Counted from the stretch's first letter, positions 34,569 to 44,114 are shown. The stretch: 64,000 nt of DNA from Clostridia bacterium (GCA_029101305.1 JAQXQS010000090.1:1-64000); one strand, 5' to 3'. The notes: a model not told the origin generated them from the sequence alone. Program-made: numbers and translations.

Positions 34569-35758
34569 GTCAGGAAATATTTCGGAAACTTAGAAAAATG
34601 TTAATAGAAAAACTGGACGTTTATAGAGAACTCACTGATCAGGAAATTCTGGAAACGATAGACGAATTGATTGTAAATACGCTGCGGGAATCCGGTGTGA
34701 GTCTGAAGGAAAAAGTGCAGCTTAGGCAGGAACTGTTCTATTCAGTAAGAAAACTGGATGTTTTGCAGGAGCTGATCGAGGATGAAACGGTAACAGAGAT
34801 CATGGTAAATGGGCCGGATGCGATTTTCGTGGAAAGAAAAGGAAAACTGACAAGATGGCAGAAGTCCTTTACAGATCAGGAAAAGCTGGAAGACGTGATC
34901 CAGCAGATCGTAGGAAAATGCAATCGTATTGTGAATGAATCCAGCCCCATTGTGGATGCAAGGCTGGAAAATGGTTCGAGGGTAAATGTGGTTGTAGCTC
35001 CGGTTGCACTCAATGGTCCGATATTGACAATACGGCGTTTCCCAGACACACCGATTACGATGGAAAAGCTGATCGAACTGGGAAGCATTACCCGGGAGTG
35101 CGCTGTGTTTCTGGAAAAACTGGTGGAGGCCCGGTATTCGATCGTAATCGGAGGAGGAACGGGGTGTGGTAAAACTACTTTTCTGGGAGCGTTGTCAGAA
35201 TACATACCGAAGGATGAGCGGATTATCACAATTGAAGATAATGCTGAATTAAAAATACAGGGAATCACAAATCTGGTGCGATTAGAAGCCCGCCCTGCGA
35301 CTGCAAATGGGGCGCCTGCTGTAAGCATCCGGGATCTTATCCGGACAGCGCTTCGTATGCGGCCAAGCCGCATTATTGTGGGAGAGGTGCGCGGAGGAGA
35401 GGCCATGGATATGCTGCAGGCGCTAAATACAGGACATGAGGGCAGCCTTGGAACAGCACATGCGAATAGCTGCCGTGATATGCTGGCCCGGTTGGAGATT
35501 ATGACTTTAATGGCAGAGCTGGATCTGCCTTTGCCAGCCGTAAGAAGACAGATCGCTTCTGGTGTAGACATTCTTATTCATTTAGGTCGTATGCGGGACA
35601 AATCAAGAAAACTTCTGGAGGTTTCAGAGGTGTGCGGATATGAGGATGGCGAAATCAGGATACAGCCTTTATATCAATGGCAGGAAGGAAAAGGGCTGAT
35701 ACAGGTTGCACCATTAATGCATAGGGAAAAGCTGGAACGTGCGGGGGTGATGCTATGA
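34565..35758 (+). CDS. cpaF: CpaF/TadA-type secretion ATPase
   Basis: 397-residue hexameric ATPase that powers assembly (and possibly retraction) of the Flp pilus. The Walker A motif is GGGTGCGKTT (residues 196-205); the Walker B-like RIIVGEVRGGEA, Asp box and His box (TAHANSC) follow. The N-terminal helical domain (1-75) is typical of CpaF. Translation starts in an ATGA overlap with the TadZ-like gene and ends in another with tadB, showing a tightly coupled assembly module. Confidence 0.95.
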   Translation: MSQEIFRKLRKMLIEKLDVYRELTDQEILETIDELIVNTLRESGVSLKEKVQLRQELFYSVRKLDVLQELIEDETVTEIMVNGPDAIFVERKGKLTRWQKSFTDQEKLEDVIQQIVGKCNRIVNESSPIVDARLENGSRVNVVVAPVALNGPILTIRRFPDTPITMEKLIELGSITRECAVFLEKLVEARYSIVIGGGTGCGKTTFLGALSEYIPKDERIITIEDNAELKIQGITNLVRLEARPATANGAPAVSIRDLIRTALRMRPSRIIVGEVRGGEAMDMLQALNTGHEGSLGTAHANSCRDMLARLEIMTLMAELDLPLPAVRRQIASGVDILIHLGRMRDKSRKLLEVSEVCGYEDGEIRIQPLYQWQEGKGLIQVAPLMHREKLERAGVML

Positions 35759-36507
35759 ATGGGAAAAATCCGGATTATGGAAAATATCATTATTCCATTA
35801 AAGAAACTGTGAGATATATCACAGAATGTATGGCACTATGTGCTGCGGTGGATTACCTGTTTTATAAAAATCCATGGATCATGCTGCTCATGGTGCCAGC
35901 ACCCGTTTTATACCTGAAATGGAAAAAGAAACAGCTGATTAAAGAACGGAAGAGACGCCTTAATTATCAGTTCCGGGATGCCTTAAATTCCATGAGCGTG
36001 GCTGTTCAGGCTGGATATTCTGTGGAAAATGCAGTTTCGGCCTGTGTGCGGGATCTGGAACAGCTGTATGCGCCTGGTGAAGATATTGTAATGGAATTCC
36101 GGTATATAGAAACACAGCAGAGAGTCAGTGTACCTGTGGAAGAGTTATTTCTGGATCTGGGAAAACGCAGCAAGGTAGAAGATATTGAAAATTTTGCCTC
36201 TGTTCTGTACACCGCGAAGCGAAGTGGGGGAGATCTGGGAAATGTAATCCAGAAAGTTGCGAGAATGCTGGGAGATAAGATTGATGTGAAAAAGGAAATT
36301 GAAGCTACACTGGCGGCAAAAAAATCAGAACAGATGATCATGAGTCTTATGCCGGCAGGGATTATTCTTTACCTTCAGCTTGCCTCACCTGGCTTTCTGG
36401 ATATTCTTTATGGAAACCCATTTGGAATCTGCGCGATGACAGTGTGTCTGACTGTATATGGAACTGCATACTGGATGGGGAAAAGAATCGTGGAAATCGA
36501 GGTGTAG
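35755..36507 (+). CDS. tadB: TadB-like inner-membrane platform protein
   Basis: 250-residue type II/Flp secretion F-domain protein. Hydrophobic segments lie near residues 20-55 and at the C-terminus (about 198-240); between them is the cytoplasmic F domain (MSVAVQAGYSVENAV, RSGGDLGNVIQKVA). It forms the membrane platform with TadC, contacting CpaF. Start is in an ATGA overlap with cpaF; tadC starts 3 bp after its stop. Confidence 0.88.
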   Translation: MNGKNPDYGKYHYSIKETVRYITECMALCAAVDYLFYKNPWIMLLMVPAPVLYLKWKKKQLIKERKRRLNYQFRDALNSMSVAVQAGYSVENAVSACVRDLEQLYAPGEDIVMEFRYIETQQRVSVPVEELFLDLGKRSKVEDIENFASVLYTAKRSGGDLGNVIQKVARMLGDKIDVKKEIEATLAAKKSEQMIMSLMPAGIILYLQLASPGFLDILYGNPFGICAMTVCLTVYGTAYWMGKRIVEIEV

Positions 36508-36510
36508 CGG

Positions 36511-37527
36511 ATGTGGCTTCATATTGTTATTTTTGTTATATTACTGATTCTGACTGCCGGAAGTGTTATGGGATGGATCCATATAGAACAGATTGGTACA
36601 GCGAAAGGAAGAAAACTGTTTCTTGCAGTTGTACTGGCTGGAAATACCATTGGATTACTTCTCACAATTACCAAAGGTGGCGGACAGATCCTGGATGGTG
36701 GTTATGAATTGAAAAAGGAGGAAGATCCATATGAAGAAAAATTTATGGTATCTATCGAAGGAGAAGAAACAGGCAGCGTTTATGTACAGATCCCGGAAAA
36801 AGAATTGGAGAAGGAAAATGCCGGGCAGCAGGAAGTGCTGACGGAGGAAGAACGGGAAGAACAGCAGCTCCTGGAATATGTAGAAAATTATAATAGTGAA
36901 TTGGAAAATCCTGACTACTACTATCTTCCGGATAACTGGGATGGAAGAACATTAGAATGGAAAACGCCTTATGACAGTACGGGAAATCTTCTGTCTGCAA
37001 TGGCTGTTGCAACGGCTTTTGCGCTGATTGTTATAACTGCAAGAGAAGAACAGAAGGCCAGAGCACAAAGATATGAAGAGCTGATGATGGATTATCCGGG
37101 GGTGATCATGAAATTTACGTTACTTGTACAGGCCGGGATGACGGTGCGGAATGCATTCCGGAAGATGGCTGTGGATTATACAAGGAAAGAGGAAAAAAGA
37201 ATCGCATATGAAGAAATTGTTACTGCCTGCCATGAAATGGAGAGTGGGATTTCGGAACTGGAAGCTTATCGACGCTTCGGAGAGCGGTGCGGACATGTAA
37301 AATATAAAACATTTGCCACTCTTCTGATTCAGAATCTCCAAAAGGGCAGTCGTCATATGGGGGAAATGCTGGAAAAAGAATCTGTGGAAGCCTGGGATGA
37401 CAGGAAGAGAAAAGCAAAAGTTCTTGGAGAAGCGGCAACTACAAAACTGTTGGTACCCATGGTTCTTATGCTTGGCGTGGTCATGGCAATTGTCATGCTT
37501 CCGGCCTGTCTGTCCTTTTATGGATAA
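36511..37527 (+). CDS. tadC: TadC-like inner-membrane platform protein
   Basis: 338 residues with the second F domain of the platform (VQAGMTVRNAFRKMA, NLQKGSRHMGEMLE) and a C-terminal membrane helix ending in MLPACLSFYG. The N-terminal part is unusual: two membrane helices (about 1-20 and 30-52), then an acidic, Glu-rich 90-residue insertion, before the next helix near residue 165. The insertion is not part of standard TadC. It directly precedes the pilin gene, with an 80-bp gap. Confidence 0.85.
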   Translation: MWLHIVIFVILLILTAGSVMGWIHIEQIGTAKGRKLFLAVVLAGNTIGLLLTITKGGGQILDGGYELKKEEDPYEEKFMVSIEGEETGSVYVQIPEKELEKENAGQQEVLTEEEREEQQLLEYVENYNSELENPDYYYLPDNWDGRTLEWKTPYDSTGNLLSAMAVATAFALIVITAREEQKARAQRYEELMMDYPGVIMKFTLLVQAGMTVRNAFRKMAVDYTRKEEKRIAYEEIVTACHEMESGISELEAYRRFGERCGHVKYKTFATLLIQNLQKGSRHMGEMLEKESVEAWDDRKRKAKVLGEAATTKLLVPMVLMLGVVMAIVMLPACLSFYG

Positions 37528-37605
37528 ATCCGATCTGATGGGAACTCCAGACTGTAAAAGCGGTGAGAACATCAGAAATTGATCAGGCAGAGGGAGGTGA
37601 AGAAA

Positions 37606-37785
37606 ATGAAGGAACTGCGTAGTCTTATTAAGGAATTTTTACAGGAAGAGGATGCGGTGGGTGTTGTGGAAATCATTCTGATTCTTGTAGTTCTTATTGG
37701 TCTGGTCATGATTTTTAAGGACCAGCTGACCAGTCTTGTAAAGAATATTCTGTCAAAGATCACAAAACAAAGTAATTCTATTTAA
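37606..37785 (+). CDS. flp: Flp-type pilin
   Basis: 59-residue prepilin. A charged N-terminal leader (about 18 residues) is followed by GVVEIILILVVLIGLVMIF: Gly before the cleavage site, Glu at the fifth mature position region, and a long hydrophobic helix. This is the pilin subunit class processed by A24 peptidases; two such peptidases flank it in the operon. AGGGAGGTG precedes the ATG at 37606, whereas a frame from 37579 has no ribosome site. Only one pilin gene is seen. Confidence 0.9.
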   Translation: MKELRSLIKEFLQEEDAVGVVEIILILVVLIGLVMIFKDQLTSLVKNILSKITKQSNSI

Positions 37786-37830
37786 CTGATTCCAAAATAA
37801 TGAAGTGACACAAAAAAGGAGAGGTGCTCC

Positions 37831-39339
37831 ATGATGAAAAGAGGAAGTATTACTGTTTTCCTGGCATTAACCCTTGGACTTATTTTATCCTTGCTGAGCT
37901 CAGGACTCGAGTCAGCGAGGATGGCTGCTGCCAGAACACAGATACTGAATGGGATGGATATTGGACTGTATTCTTTGTTTGGACAGTACAATAAGTCCTT
38001 TTTAAAGGACTATGATTTGTTCGCGGTTGATGGAGCCTGCGGGGGAAAGGAACTGGATCTGGCTTTTGTATATGATAATCTGGAATCTTATATGAAGCCT
38101 GTGCTGAAGCAAAATAGTCAGGACTTATCAGTAGAACAAGGCGGGATATCTGGTTATCTGCTAATGACAGATCTGGATGGCGAGGTTTTTTATCAACAGG
38201 CTGTTCAATATATGAAAGAAACTCTGGGGAGTCGTGGGGCAAAACTCCTGTTAAACAAGATCCGGAATATGCAGAAAAAGACAATAGAAGCAGAGAAAAG
38301 AGGAAATGCGCTGGAAGATAAAGGAACTCTTGAAAATTATGAAAGTGAAATGGATTCTGCCAGTCAGAAAAGTCAGGCTTTATTGGAAGAAAAGAAAAAG
38401 CAGGAAGAACAGAATCGTCAAAATCAGAATGGTTTTACCGACGGGAAAATGCTTCCATCTGTGACGGAGGAAAAAAATCTTCCTGCAAAAGTGGATAATC
38501 CAATTCCGGCAATCAGAAAAATCAGATGGATGGGAATCCTGGACCTGGTACTTCCGGCTGGAAAAGACGTTTCGAATAAAAAGGTAAAGAAAAAGGAGCT
38601 GGTTTCCGGACGAAAGCTGGAAAGTGGACTTGCAATGGAAGATACAGTGAAAAAAGACGGGACATTAATTTCCCAGGTATTGTATCAGCAATATCTGATG
38701 GAAAAACTGGGTAATTACATGGAACCTGGAAAGGGCGGCTTGCGTTATCAGATCGAATACATTATTGAAAAGAAAAACAGTGATGAAGCAAATCTGAAAG
38801 CAGTCGCAAAAAAACTTTTAATGGTAAGGGAAGGAATCAATGCCGCTTATCTGATGTCAGATTCACTTATGATGTCGCAGGTTCAGGCTCTGGCAGCTGC
38901 TATTGCAGCTGGATTCCTGATTCCACCGGCGACGGTTGTAATCGAAGGTGCATTGGTGTTGTGCTGGGCATTTGCAGAAAGCATTCTGGATGTGAGGGAA
39001 TTGTTCGCAGGTGGTAAAGTGCCGGCCATTAAGAATGCGTCAAACTGGCAGTTATCCTTACAAGGAATGCCAGCATTGGTGGATAAGCTGGATACGGACA
39101 GACAGAGTGATACAAAGGGGCTGTCTTATGAAGATTATCTGCAGATTTTTTTGCTTACAACATCTAAGGAGCAGAAAATCGAGGGTGGTATGGATATGAT
39201 CGAAAGCTCGTTCCGTGAGGTTGAACAGTGGGATGAATTTCGGCTGGATTGTTGTATTACGGCGTTGGAAGCTTCTGTGGATGTAAAAGCAAATAAGCGT
39301 AAAGTTTTTACTGTAGCGAGAGAATATCATTATATTTAG
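37831..39339 (+). CDS. TadG-like DUF5702 protein
   Basis: 502-residue protein with an N-terminal membrane helix (GSITVFLALTLGLILSLLSS) resembling pseudopilin/TadG entry. A large outward domain follows with a Lys/Glu/Gln coiled-coil stretch (about residues 145-200) and a hydrophobic segment near 350-385. It is probably a DUF5702 family member, found in clostridial Tad loci. A structural or anchoring role in the pilus is an inference. AAGGAGAGG lies upstream of adjacent ATGs at 37831 and 37834. Confidence 0.72.
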   Translation: MMKRGSITVFLALTLGLILSLLSSGLESARMAAARTQILNGMDIGLYSLFGQYNKSFLKDYDLFAVDGACGGKELDLAFVYDNLESYMKPVLKQNSQDLSVEQGGISGYLLMTDLDGEVFYQQAVQYMKETLGSRGAKLLLNKIRNMQKKTIEAEKRGNALEDKGTLENYESEMDSASQKSQALLEEKKKQEEQNRQNQNGFTDGKMLPSVTEEKNLPAKVDNPIPAIRKIRWMGILDLVLPAGKDVSNKKVKKKELVSGRKLESGLAMEDTVKKDGTLISQVLYQQYLMEKLGNYMEPGKGGLRYQIEYIIEKKNSDEANLKAVAKKLLMVREGINAAYLMSDSLMMSQVQALAAAIAAGFLIPPATVVIEGALVLCWAFAESILDVRELFAGGKVPAIKNASNWQLSLQGMPALVDKLDTDRQSDTKGLSYEDYLQIFLLTTSKEQKIEGGMDMIESSFREVEQWDEFRLDCCITALEASVDVKANKRKVFTVAREYHYI

Positions 39340-39555
39340 AAAAGGGACTGGCTTTGAGAAAAAGGTGCAGAAGGATGCTTTCCCGGAAAGGAGATGGGAG
39401 TACTGATCAAAATAGGAATGAGAAAAGATATACAAATTTTCAAAAAGAGCGAAACAAGAAGGAAGAGTTCTCTGGGAAAATGGTCTGCCAGAACATCCCC
39501 GGGTTCTGGCGGAGTCCTTTTGGGGAAAGTGTCTTTGTGCACCTTTTGGAGAAAA

Positions 39556-40203
39556 ATGGAAAGTGTATTAAAAAAAGCAAGTCTTACAGTAGAAGCTGCT
39601 ATTGTATTGCCTTTGTTTTTCTTTGCAATGGTTACAATGACCTCTTTTTTAGATGTTTACAGAATACAGACAGAACATTTGAGCAAGCTTTGCGAGAACG
39701 CAAAAACGGCTGGGATGTATGCTTATACAGCAGGAGAAAGTGATGTGGGAGATATTACACTTCCGGATATATATAAATATAAACCGGTTAGTGGGATGAT
39801 ACCGCTTCCAGCAATCTGGATGTACAATACAGTGAAAGTACACGCCTGGACGGGGGAAGATCAGGGCGAGGGTGGCACTGAAAATAGTGACAGACATGAG
39901 AAAATGGTATATGTTACTGCTTCGGGCTCCGTATATCACAAAAAGCTGGACTGTAGTCATCTTAATCTGTCTGTTACCAAGGTATCAGGAGGCAGTATTT
40001 CGTCGATGCGGAATGAATATGGAGAGAAATACCATGCCTGCGAAAGCTGCAGCAGAGGGCAAAAACCAGGAAGCACGGTATATATAACAGAATCCGGGAA
40101 TCGGTACCATAACGATAAAAACTGTAGTGGATTAAAAAGAACTGTGAGAATGGTAAAAGAATCAGATGTTGGAAAATTGCATGCATGTAAGCGATGTGGC
40201 TGA
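39556..40203 (+). CDS. TadE-like pseudopilin with duplicated Cys/His motif
   Basis: 215 residues from ATG 39556, which has GGAG upstream and gives the family-like start KKASLTVEAAIVLPLFFF, the TadE prepilin signature. The frame is open back to 39394, but that extension is basic and not family-like. The C-terminal half carries two copies of a motif: VYVTASGSVYHKKLDCSHL with CESC, and VYITESGNRYHNDKNCSGL with CKRC. These may bind zinc or form disulfides on the outside. A pseudopilin that carries a metal-binding-like tip is unusual. Confidence 0.75.
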   Translation: MESVLKKASLTVEAAIVLPLFFFAMVTMTSFLDVYRIQTEHLSKLCENAKTAGMYAYTAGESDVGDITLPDIYKYKPVSGMIPLPAIWMYNTVKVHAWTGEDQGEGGTENSDRHEKMVYVTASGSVYHKKLDCSHLNLSVTKVSGGSISSMRNEYGEKYHACESCSRGQKPGSTVYITESGNRYHNDKNCSGLKRTVRMVKESDVGKLHACKRCG

Positions 40204-40281
40204 TCAGATTAGCGAAAGAAGTTTGAATTTCGGAAATAAGTTTGAGGAAAGAAGATAGAAATAGAATGTGGGGGTGGAAAA

Positions 40282-40692
40282 ATGGAACAGGTGTGTATTC
40301 TTACATTTTTAGGTGTTAATAGCTGGAAAGATATACGGACAAGGGAAGTTTCACTTTTGACGGTAGGAATATTCGGAATAGTTGGATCAGTTCGGGCCTG
40401 TTTTCTTGGAACGATAGGTATAAACTGGCTGGCCGCTGCCGGGATAGGCGGCAGTGTGATCGTGTTGGGCATAGTGTCAAAAGGTGCAGTGGGAATTGGA
40501 GATGGTCTATTATTGCTCGCGCTTGGAACGGTTTTATCCTTTGGGGAACTTTTGACTACTTTTTTGTTGGGACTTTTATGCTGCAGCTTCTGGGGGATTA
40601 TTTTACTGGTTTTACCCATGAATGGAAAAAAGAAGGAAATACCGCTTGTGCCGTTTTTGCTGCTTGGATACATAGGGGGATTGATCTATTGA
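40282..40692 (+). CDS. A24-type prepilin peptidase, second copy
   Basis: 136-residue short membrane peptidase. The first catalytic Asp lies in SWKDIRTREV (residue 18) and the second in GIGDGLLLL (near residue 75), the minimal A24 pattern. It is shorter than the copy at 33052 and more divergent. It stands among the TadE-like genes, which suggests it processes pseudopilins while the first copy handles Flp, though this is only positional. Its end (ATTGA) overlaps the TTG start of the next gene. Confidence 0.8.
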   Translation: MEQVCILTFLGVNSWKDIRTREVSLLTVGIFGIVGSVRACFLGTIGINWLAAAGIGGSVIVLGIVSKGAVGIGDGLLLLALGTVLSFGELLTTFLLGLLCCSFWGIILLVLPMNGKKKEIPLVPFLLLGYIGGLIY

Positions 40693-41123
40693 AAAGAGAC
40701 GTGAGACAGGGAAGTTTGACGATAGAAGCAGCACTTTTGATGCCTGTTATCTTATTGGTTTTGATGGTAACTTTATATTTGTTTTTTTACATGCATAACA
40801 AGGCCTGGCTTACGGCGGCTGCATATGAAGCCGTACTTGATGGCAGTATGGAAGCTGCAAGACCAGATGGAAAAATCGGGGATAAAGCATTAAAGAAAGG
40901 AAAAGAGCTTGGAAATACTGGCTTTTTCAGTAGTAAAAATCTGAAACTACAGGCTAGCGAAGGAAATAAGATTCAGGTGATTTATAATTTAGATGTATTT
41001 TCAGTATTCGGAGGAATCAATAGTCATCTTCAGGTGCAGGGAAATGTAAAAGTAATAAAACCAGTATCGTGGATCAGGAAAGTTAAAGGCGCTACGGATG
41101 TTGTTAGAAAACTGAGGGAATAA
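40689..41123 (+). CDS. TadE-like pseudopilin, second
   Basis: 144 residues from TTG 40689, which overlaps the previous stop. The start KRDVRQGSLTIEAALLMPVILLVL is the TadE pattern: basic leader, Thr-Ile-Glu-Ala, then a hydrophobic helix. The rest is a small outward domain without Cys motifs. The frame is open upstream through the peptidase gene, but that is overlap, not coding. It ends 2 bp before the ATG of the DUF6382-FHA gene. Confidence 0.78.
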   Translation: MKRDVRQGSLTIEAALLMPVILLVLMVTLYLFFYMHNKAWLTAAAYEAVLDGSMEAARPDGKIGDKALKKGKELGNTGFFSSKNLKLQASEGNKIQVIYNLDVFSVFGGINSHLQVQGNVKVIKPVSWIRKVKGATDVVRKLRE

Positions 41124-41125
41124 GG

Positions 41126-42631
41126 ATGAGAGCTGAGTATAAAAGAGATATAAACGGAAATTATCTGATGTTGTATGAAAAGGAAGAACCGGACACTTCT
41201 TCATACCAGATGCGGATGCTGGTAGGAAATACCATTCCGTCAATTCTTAAATGCAGAATGCAAGGGATTGATGGACAGTTTATGGTGTGCTTTGATATTA
41301 CTTCCAAGCAGTCGGTTTTGTCTCTGTATGAAGAAAAAAAGATGGGATATGAAGACTTGCAGATGATTCTGGGGGGCTTTGTACAGGTGATGGAAGAAAT
41401 GGCAGAATATCTGCTGAATCCATGCAGACTAATCATAAAACCTGAATATATGTATGTGGATGTAGAAAGAAGACAAAACTAAATCTGCTATCTTCCAGTG
41501 TATGATCAGGACATTCGTGAGAAATTCCAGGAGTTAACCGAATATATTCTTCCCATATTGGATCATGAGGATTCAAGGGCAGTAATGCTTGGATATGGAA
41601 TATATCGTAGAGCCTTGGAAGACAGCTTTCATCTGGAATATATAAAAAAAGAATTGTACCAGGAACGGGAAGAAACAGGGAAAACGGGTAGTATGTTAAA
41701 TACGCAGAAAGCAGATCTGTTTTTGGAACCCCATAAGTGCGTAAATATAGGGGAGATAAACGAAAATATAGAAAAAGAATTAACTGAAGGTAAGACCGAA
41801 ATAGAAGAACAAGCCTTAGAAAAAGGTGTAGAAAGTCTTATGTGGCAGGATGAGGAACCGACACAAAAAGGCAGTCGGCGTTTGGGAAATACGAAAGGAA
41901 TCCTGTTATGGTGTGTGGGAGCTGCTGTAGTAGCGTTGCTGGTAGTAACAGCAGAAACTTTAGGTTATCTTCCACAAATTTCTGTGGCAGTAATCCTGGG
42001 AGTGATCATAGCTGGTATGGGAATTGGAATGCTGAGTTGTTGGCTTGTCTCTATGAGGAAGAGAAAAAGAGAAAAAAACAGTGAAGTGGAAAATGAAGTA
42101 AAAGAAAATATAGGCAAATCATATGCATTTGATAAAGAAATAAGTGAGCTGGAAAAAAATATCCAGGAAAGGGATGTCCAGGAAAAAAATATCCAAAGGT
42201 ATGGAAAAAGAGAGACTGCTCCAGAAGAAAAAAGTATAGCAGGAGAAAAAAGAAAGATAACAGAAGAAACAAAAATGTCAATATCACAGAAAAATTGTGG
42301 CGAAACAGTAGTACTATCTGCAAATATTGTTAGCGGACCGGCAACCCTTGTAAGTCGGGAACCAGGAGAACTTGCCACGATTTATCTACAGGATGATCTG
42401 ACTGTGATTGGAAAAATGGAAACAGCAGCAGATGCTGTGGTGAATCTGCCCACTGTGAGCAGAATTCATGCAAAAATACGCAGAAGAGATGGAGAGTATT
42501 ATCTGACGGATTTAAATTCCCGCAATGGGACATCTGTAAATGGAAAAATGCTAAAAGGCGATGAGGACTATTGCCTTCAGGATCAGGATGAAGTGGACTT
42601 TGCGCAGGCCAGATATGTGTTTTTGAAATAA
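41126..42631 (+). pseudogene. DUF6382-FHA membrane protein, split by one in-frame stop
   Basis: Reads as one gene of about 501 codons with a single TAA at 41480-41482 in the same frame. The first part (118 codons) is the start of a DUF6382-like domain. After the stop the frame continues directly as ICYLPVYDQDIREKFQEL, clearly the same domain. Then come two membrane helices (near 41900-42050), a Lys/Glu-rich linker and a C-terminal FHA domain with SRIHAKI and NSRNGTSVNG, which binds phosphothreonine. GTG 41498 could restart translation of a 377-residue part. It is a recent nonsense mutation, a stop-codon readthrough case, or a sequencing error. Confidence 0.8.
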
Positions 42632-42727
42632 TGTTGAGGTATCAGAGAAATTGTGCTATACTTTCCTTATTATCAGAAAGTAATAAGGCTAATCCTTATA
42701 GTAAGCTGAAAATATCGAGGTGGTTAA

Positions 42728-43330
42728 GTGGAAGAAATAAAAAAAGAACCAGTTACGGTTCTTTTTATACTTCTGAATGTGCTGATATTTCTTGTTGTAG
42801 ATTTTACCGGCGGATCTGAAAATACGGTCCATATGATTGAATGTGGGGCAGCTTATCCGCCGCTGATCCTTGAAAATGGTGAAATCTACCGGTTGTTTAC
42901 ATGTATGTTCCTGCATTTTGGAATATATCATATTGCTAATAATATGCTGGTTCTTTTTGTTCTGGGACAACGTCTGGAACCGGTAGTTGGAAAAGTTAAA
43001 TTTATAGTTATCTATCTCCTTGGAGGATTGGGAGGAAATATTTTTTCTCTTGCAATGGAGATGAAAAAAACAGAATACGCAGTATCTGCCGGTGCATCTG
43101 GCGCTATATTTGCTGTGATGGGAGCTATGGTTTATGTAGTGCTTCGCCATCGTGGAAGAATTCGGGATATTTCTGGACGCCAGATGCTGATCCTGGCAGG
43201 TTTTTCCTTATATTTTGGATTTACAAGTACTGGTGTTGATAATGCTGCACATGTTGGTGGAATGGTCTGTGGCTTTATTTTAGCCGCTATTCTGTATCAT
43301 CCGCGGAAGTTTTCAGGAAGAAGTATATGA
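42728..43330 (+). CDS. Rhomboid-family intramembrane serine protease
   Basis: 200-residue rhomboid with about six membrane segments. The catalytic Ser lies in GASGAIFAVMG and the His in DNAAHVGGMVCGF; the HFGIYHIANNMLVLFVLG segment holds the conserved His/Asn of the second helix. It starts at GTG 42728 with GAGGTGG upstream. It is the last gene of the Tad run, 96 bp after the FHA gene. It may trim a membrane component of this locus, but a substrate is not evident. Its 3' end overlaps the convergent histidine kinase gene by 34 bp. Confidence 0.9.
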   Translation: MEEIKKEPVTVLFILLNVLIFLVVDFTGGSENTVHMIECGAAYPPLILENGEIYRLFTCMFLHFGIYHIANNMLVLFVLGQRLEPVVGKVKFIVIYLLGGLGGNIFSLAMEMKKTEYAVSAGASGAIFAVMGAMVYVVLRHRGRIRDISGRQMLILAGFSLYFGFTSTGVDNAAHVGGMVCGFILAAILYHPRKFSGRSI

Positions 43331-43986
43331 AATACAGCTCCCTGGTCTTCGGCATTTTCAGCATAGATTTCACCATTGTGTGAGAGGATGATCTGTCTGG
43401 TGATCGCCAGACCAAGACCAGTTCCATTTTTCTTAGAGGTGGCGAACGGTGTGAAAATCTGTCCAAACTGATTTGCTGGTATGCCACATCCGTTATCAGT
43501 GATGGAAATATGTATGCCATTGTCTGAAGAGACTGCACGGAAGGTCACATTTCCGTTGGACTCGGTGATGGCTTCAGCAGCATTGCGAAAAAGGTTTAGT
43601 AATGCCTGTTTTAGTTTGACACGGTCAATAAAAAGGGATGGCAGTGTCGGAGCAATCTGTACAGTCAACTTGATTCCCAGATAGTCATAGGTTGGTCGGA
43701 TACTGGAAAGAACTGCTCTCAGATAGGGAGGCAATTCTGTCTTCTGTGGCATGAGTTTATAAGCGTTGTTATAGTCTGAAAGATTGTTCAGAAGTTCTTT
43801 TGTGTATTCCAGATTTGCAGCAATGTCATTCCAGTAATCAAAGTCAGTTACTTCTGGATGGGTATCCTCGATCATCTGAAGCTCACTTCCGATAAGTGCT
43901 ATGGGATTGCGGATTTCGTGGGAAAAACGGGAGAGTATCAGATGAAATTCATCTGGATTAATATTTGATAAATTGTTATTTTGCAT
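43297..43986 (-). CDS. Orphan soluble histidine kinase
   Basis: 229-residue kinase core without a sensor or membrane segment. The H box FSHEIRNPIALIGSELQ contains the phospho-accepting His near residue 23; N (FRNAAEAI), G1 (DNGCGIP) and G2 (GTGLGLAI) boxes are present. There is no adjacent response regulator. Short soluble kinases of this form can act in sporulation-like phosphorelays. The 3' end overlaps the rhomboid gene on the other strand. Confidence 0.88.
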   Translation of the reverse strand: MQNNNLSNINPDEFHLILSRFSHEIRNPIALIGSELQMIEDTHPEVTDFDYWNDIAANLEYTKELLNNLSDYNNAYKLMPQKTELPPYLRAVLSSIRPTYDYLGIKLTVQIAPTLPSLFIDRVKLKQALLNLFRNAAEAITESNGNVTFRAVSSDNGIHISITDNGCGIPANQFGQIFTPFATSKKNGTGLGLAITRQIILSHNGEIYAENAEDQGAVFHILLPENFRG

Positions 43987-44114
43987 AAGCTCACCTCATG
44001 TGAAGTGTAACATCAGGTTCATAAAATGACAAATGAAATCGTAGTAAAGAAATCGAGATTATTCGACAGAAAATAAAAAAATAAAATTTTTTTTTAGAAA
44101 AAATGTGATTTTCA

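Noticed and set aside
34876..35571. Minus-strand open frame of 231 codons
   Set aside because: Antisense shadow of cpaF.
39394..39555. N-terminal extension of the first TadE-like protein
   Set aside because: Basic, unlike the family, and the AAAGGAG directly abuts the upstream ATG; the TadE signature begins after ATG 39556.
41482..41500. Frameshift in the DUF6382-FHA gene
   Set aside because: Both halves are in the same frame; the break is a stop codon, not an indel.
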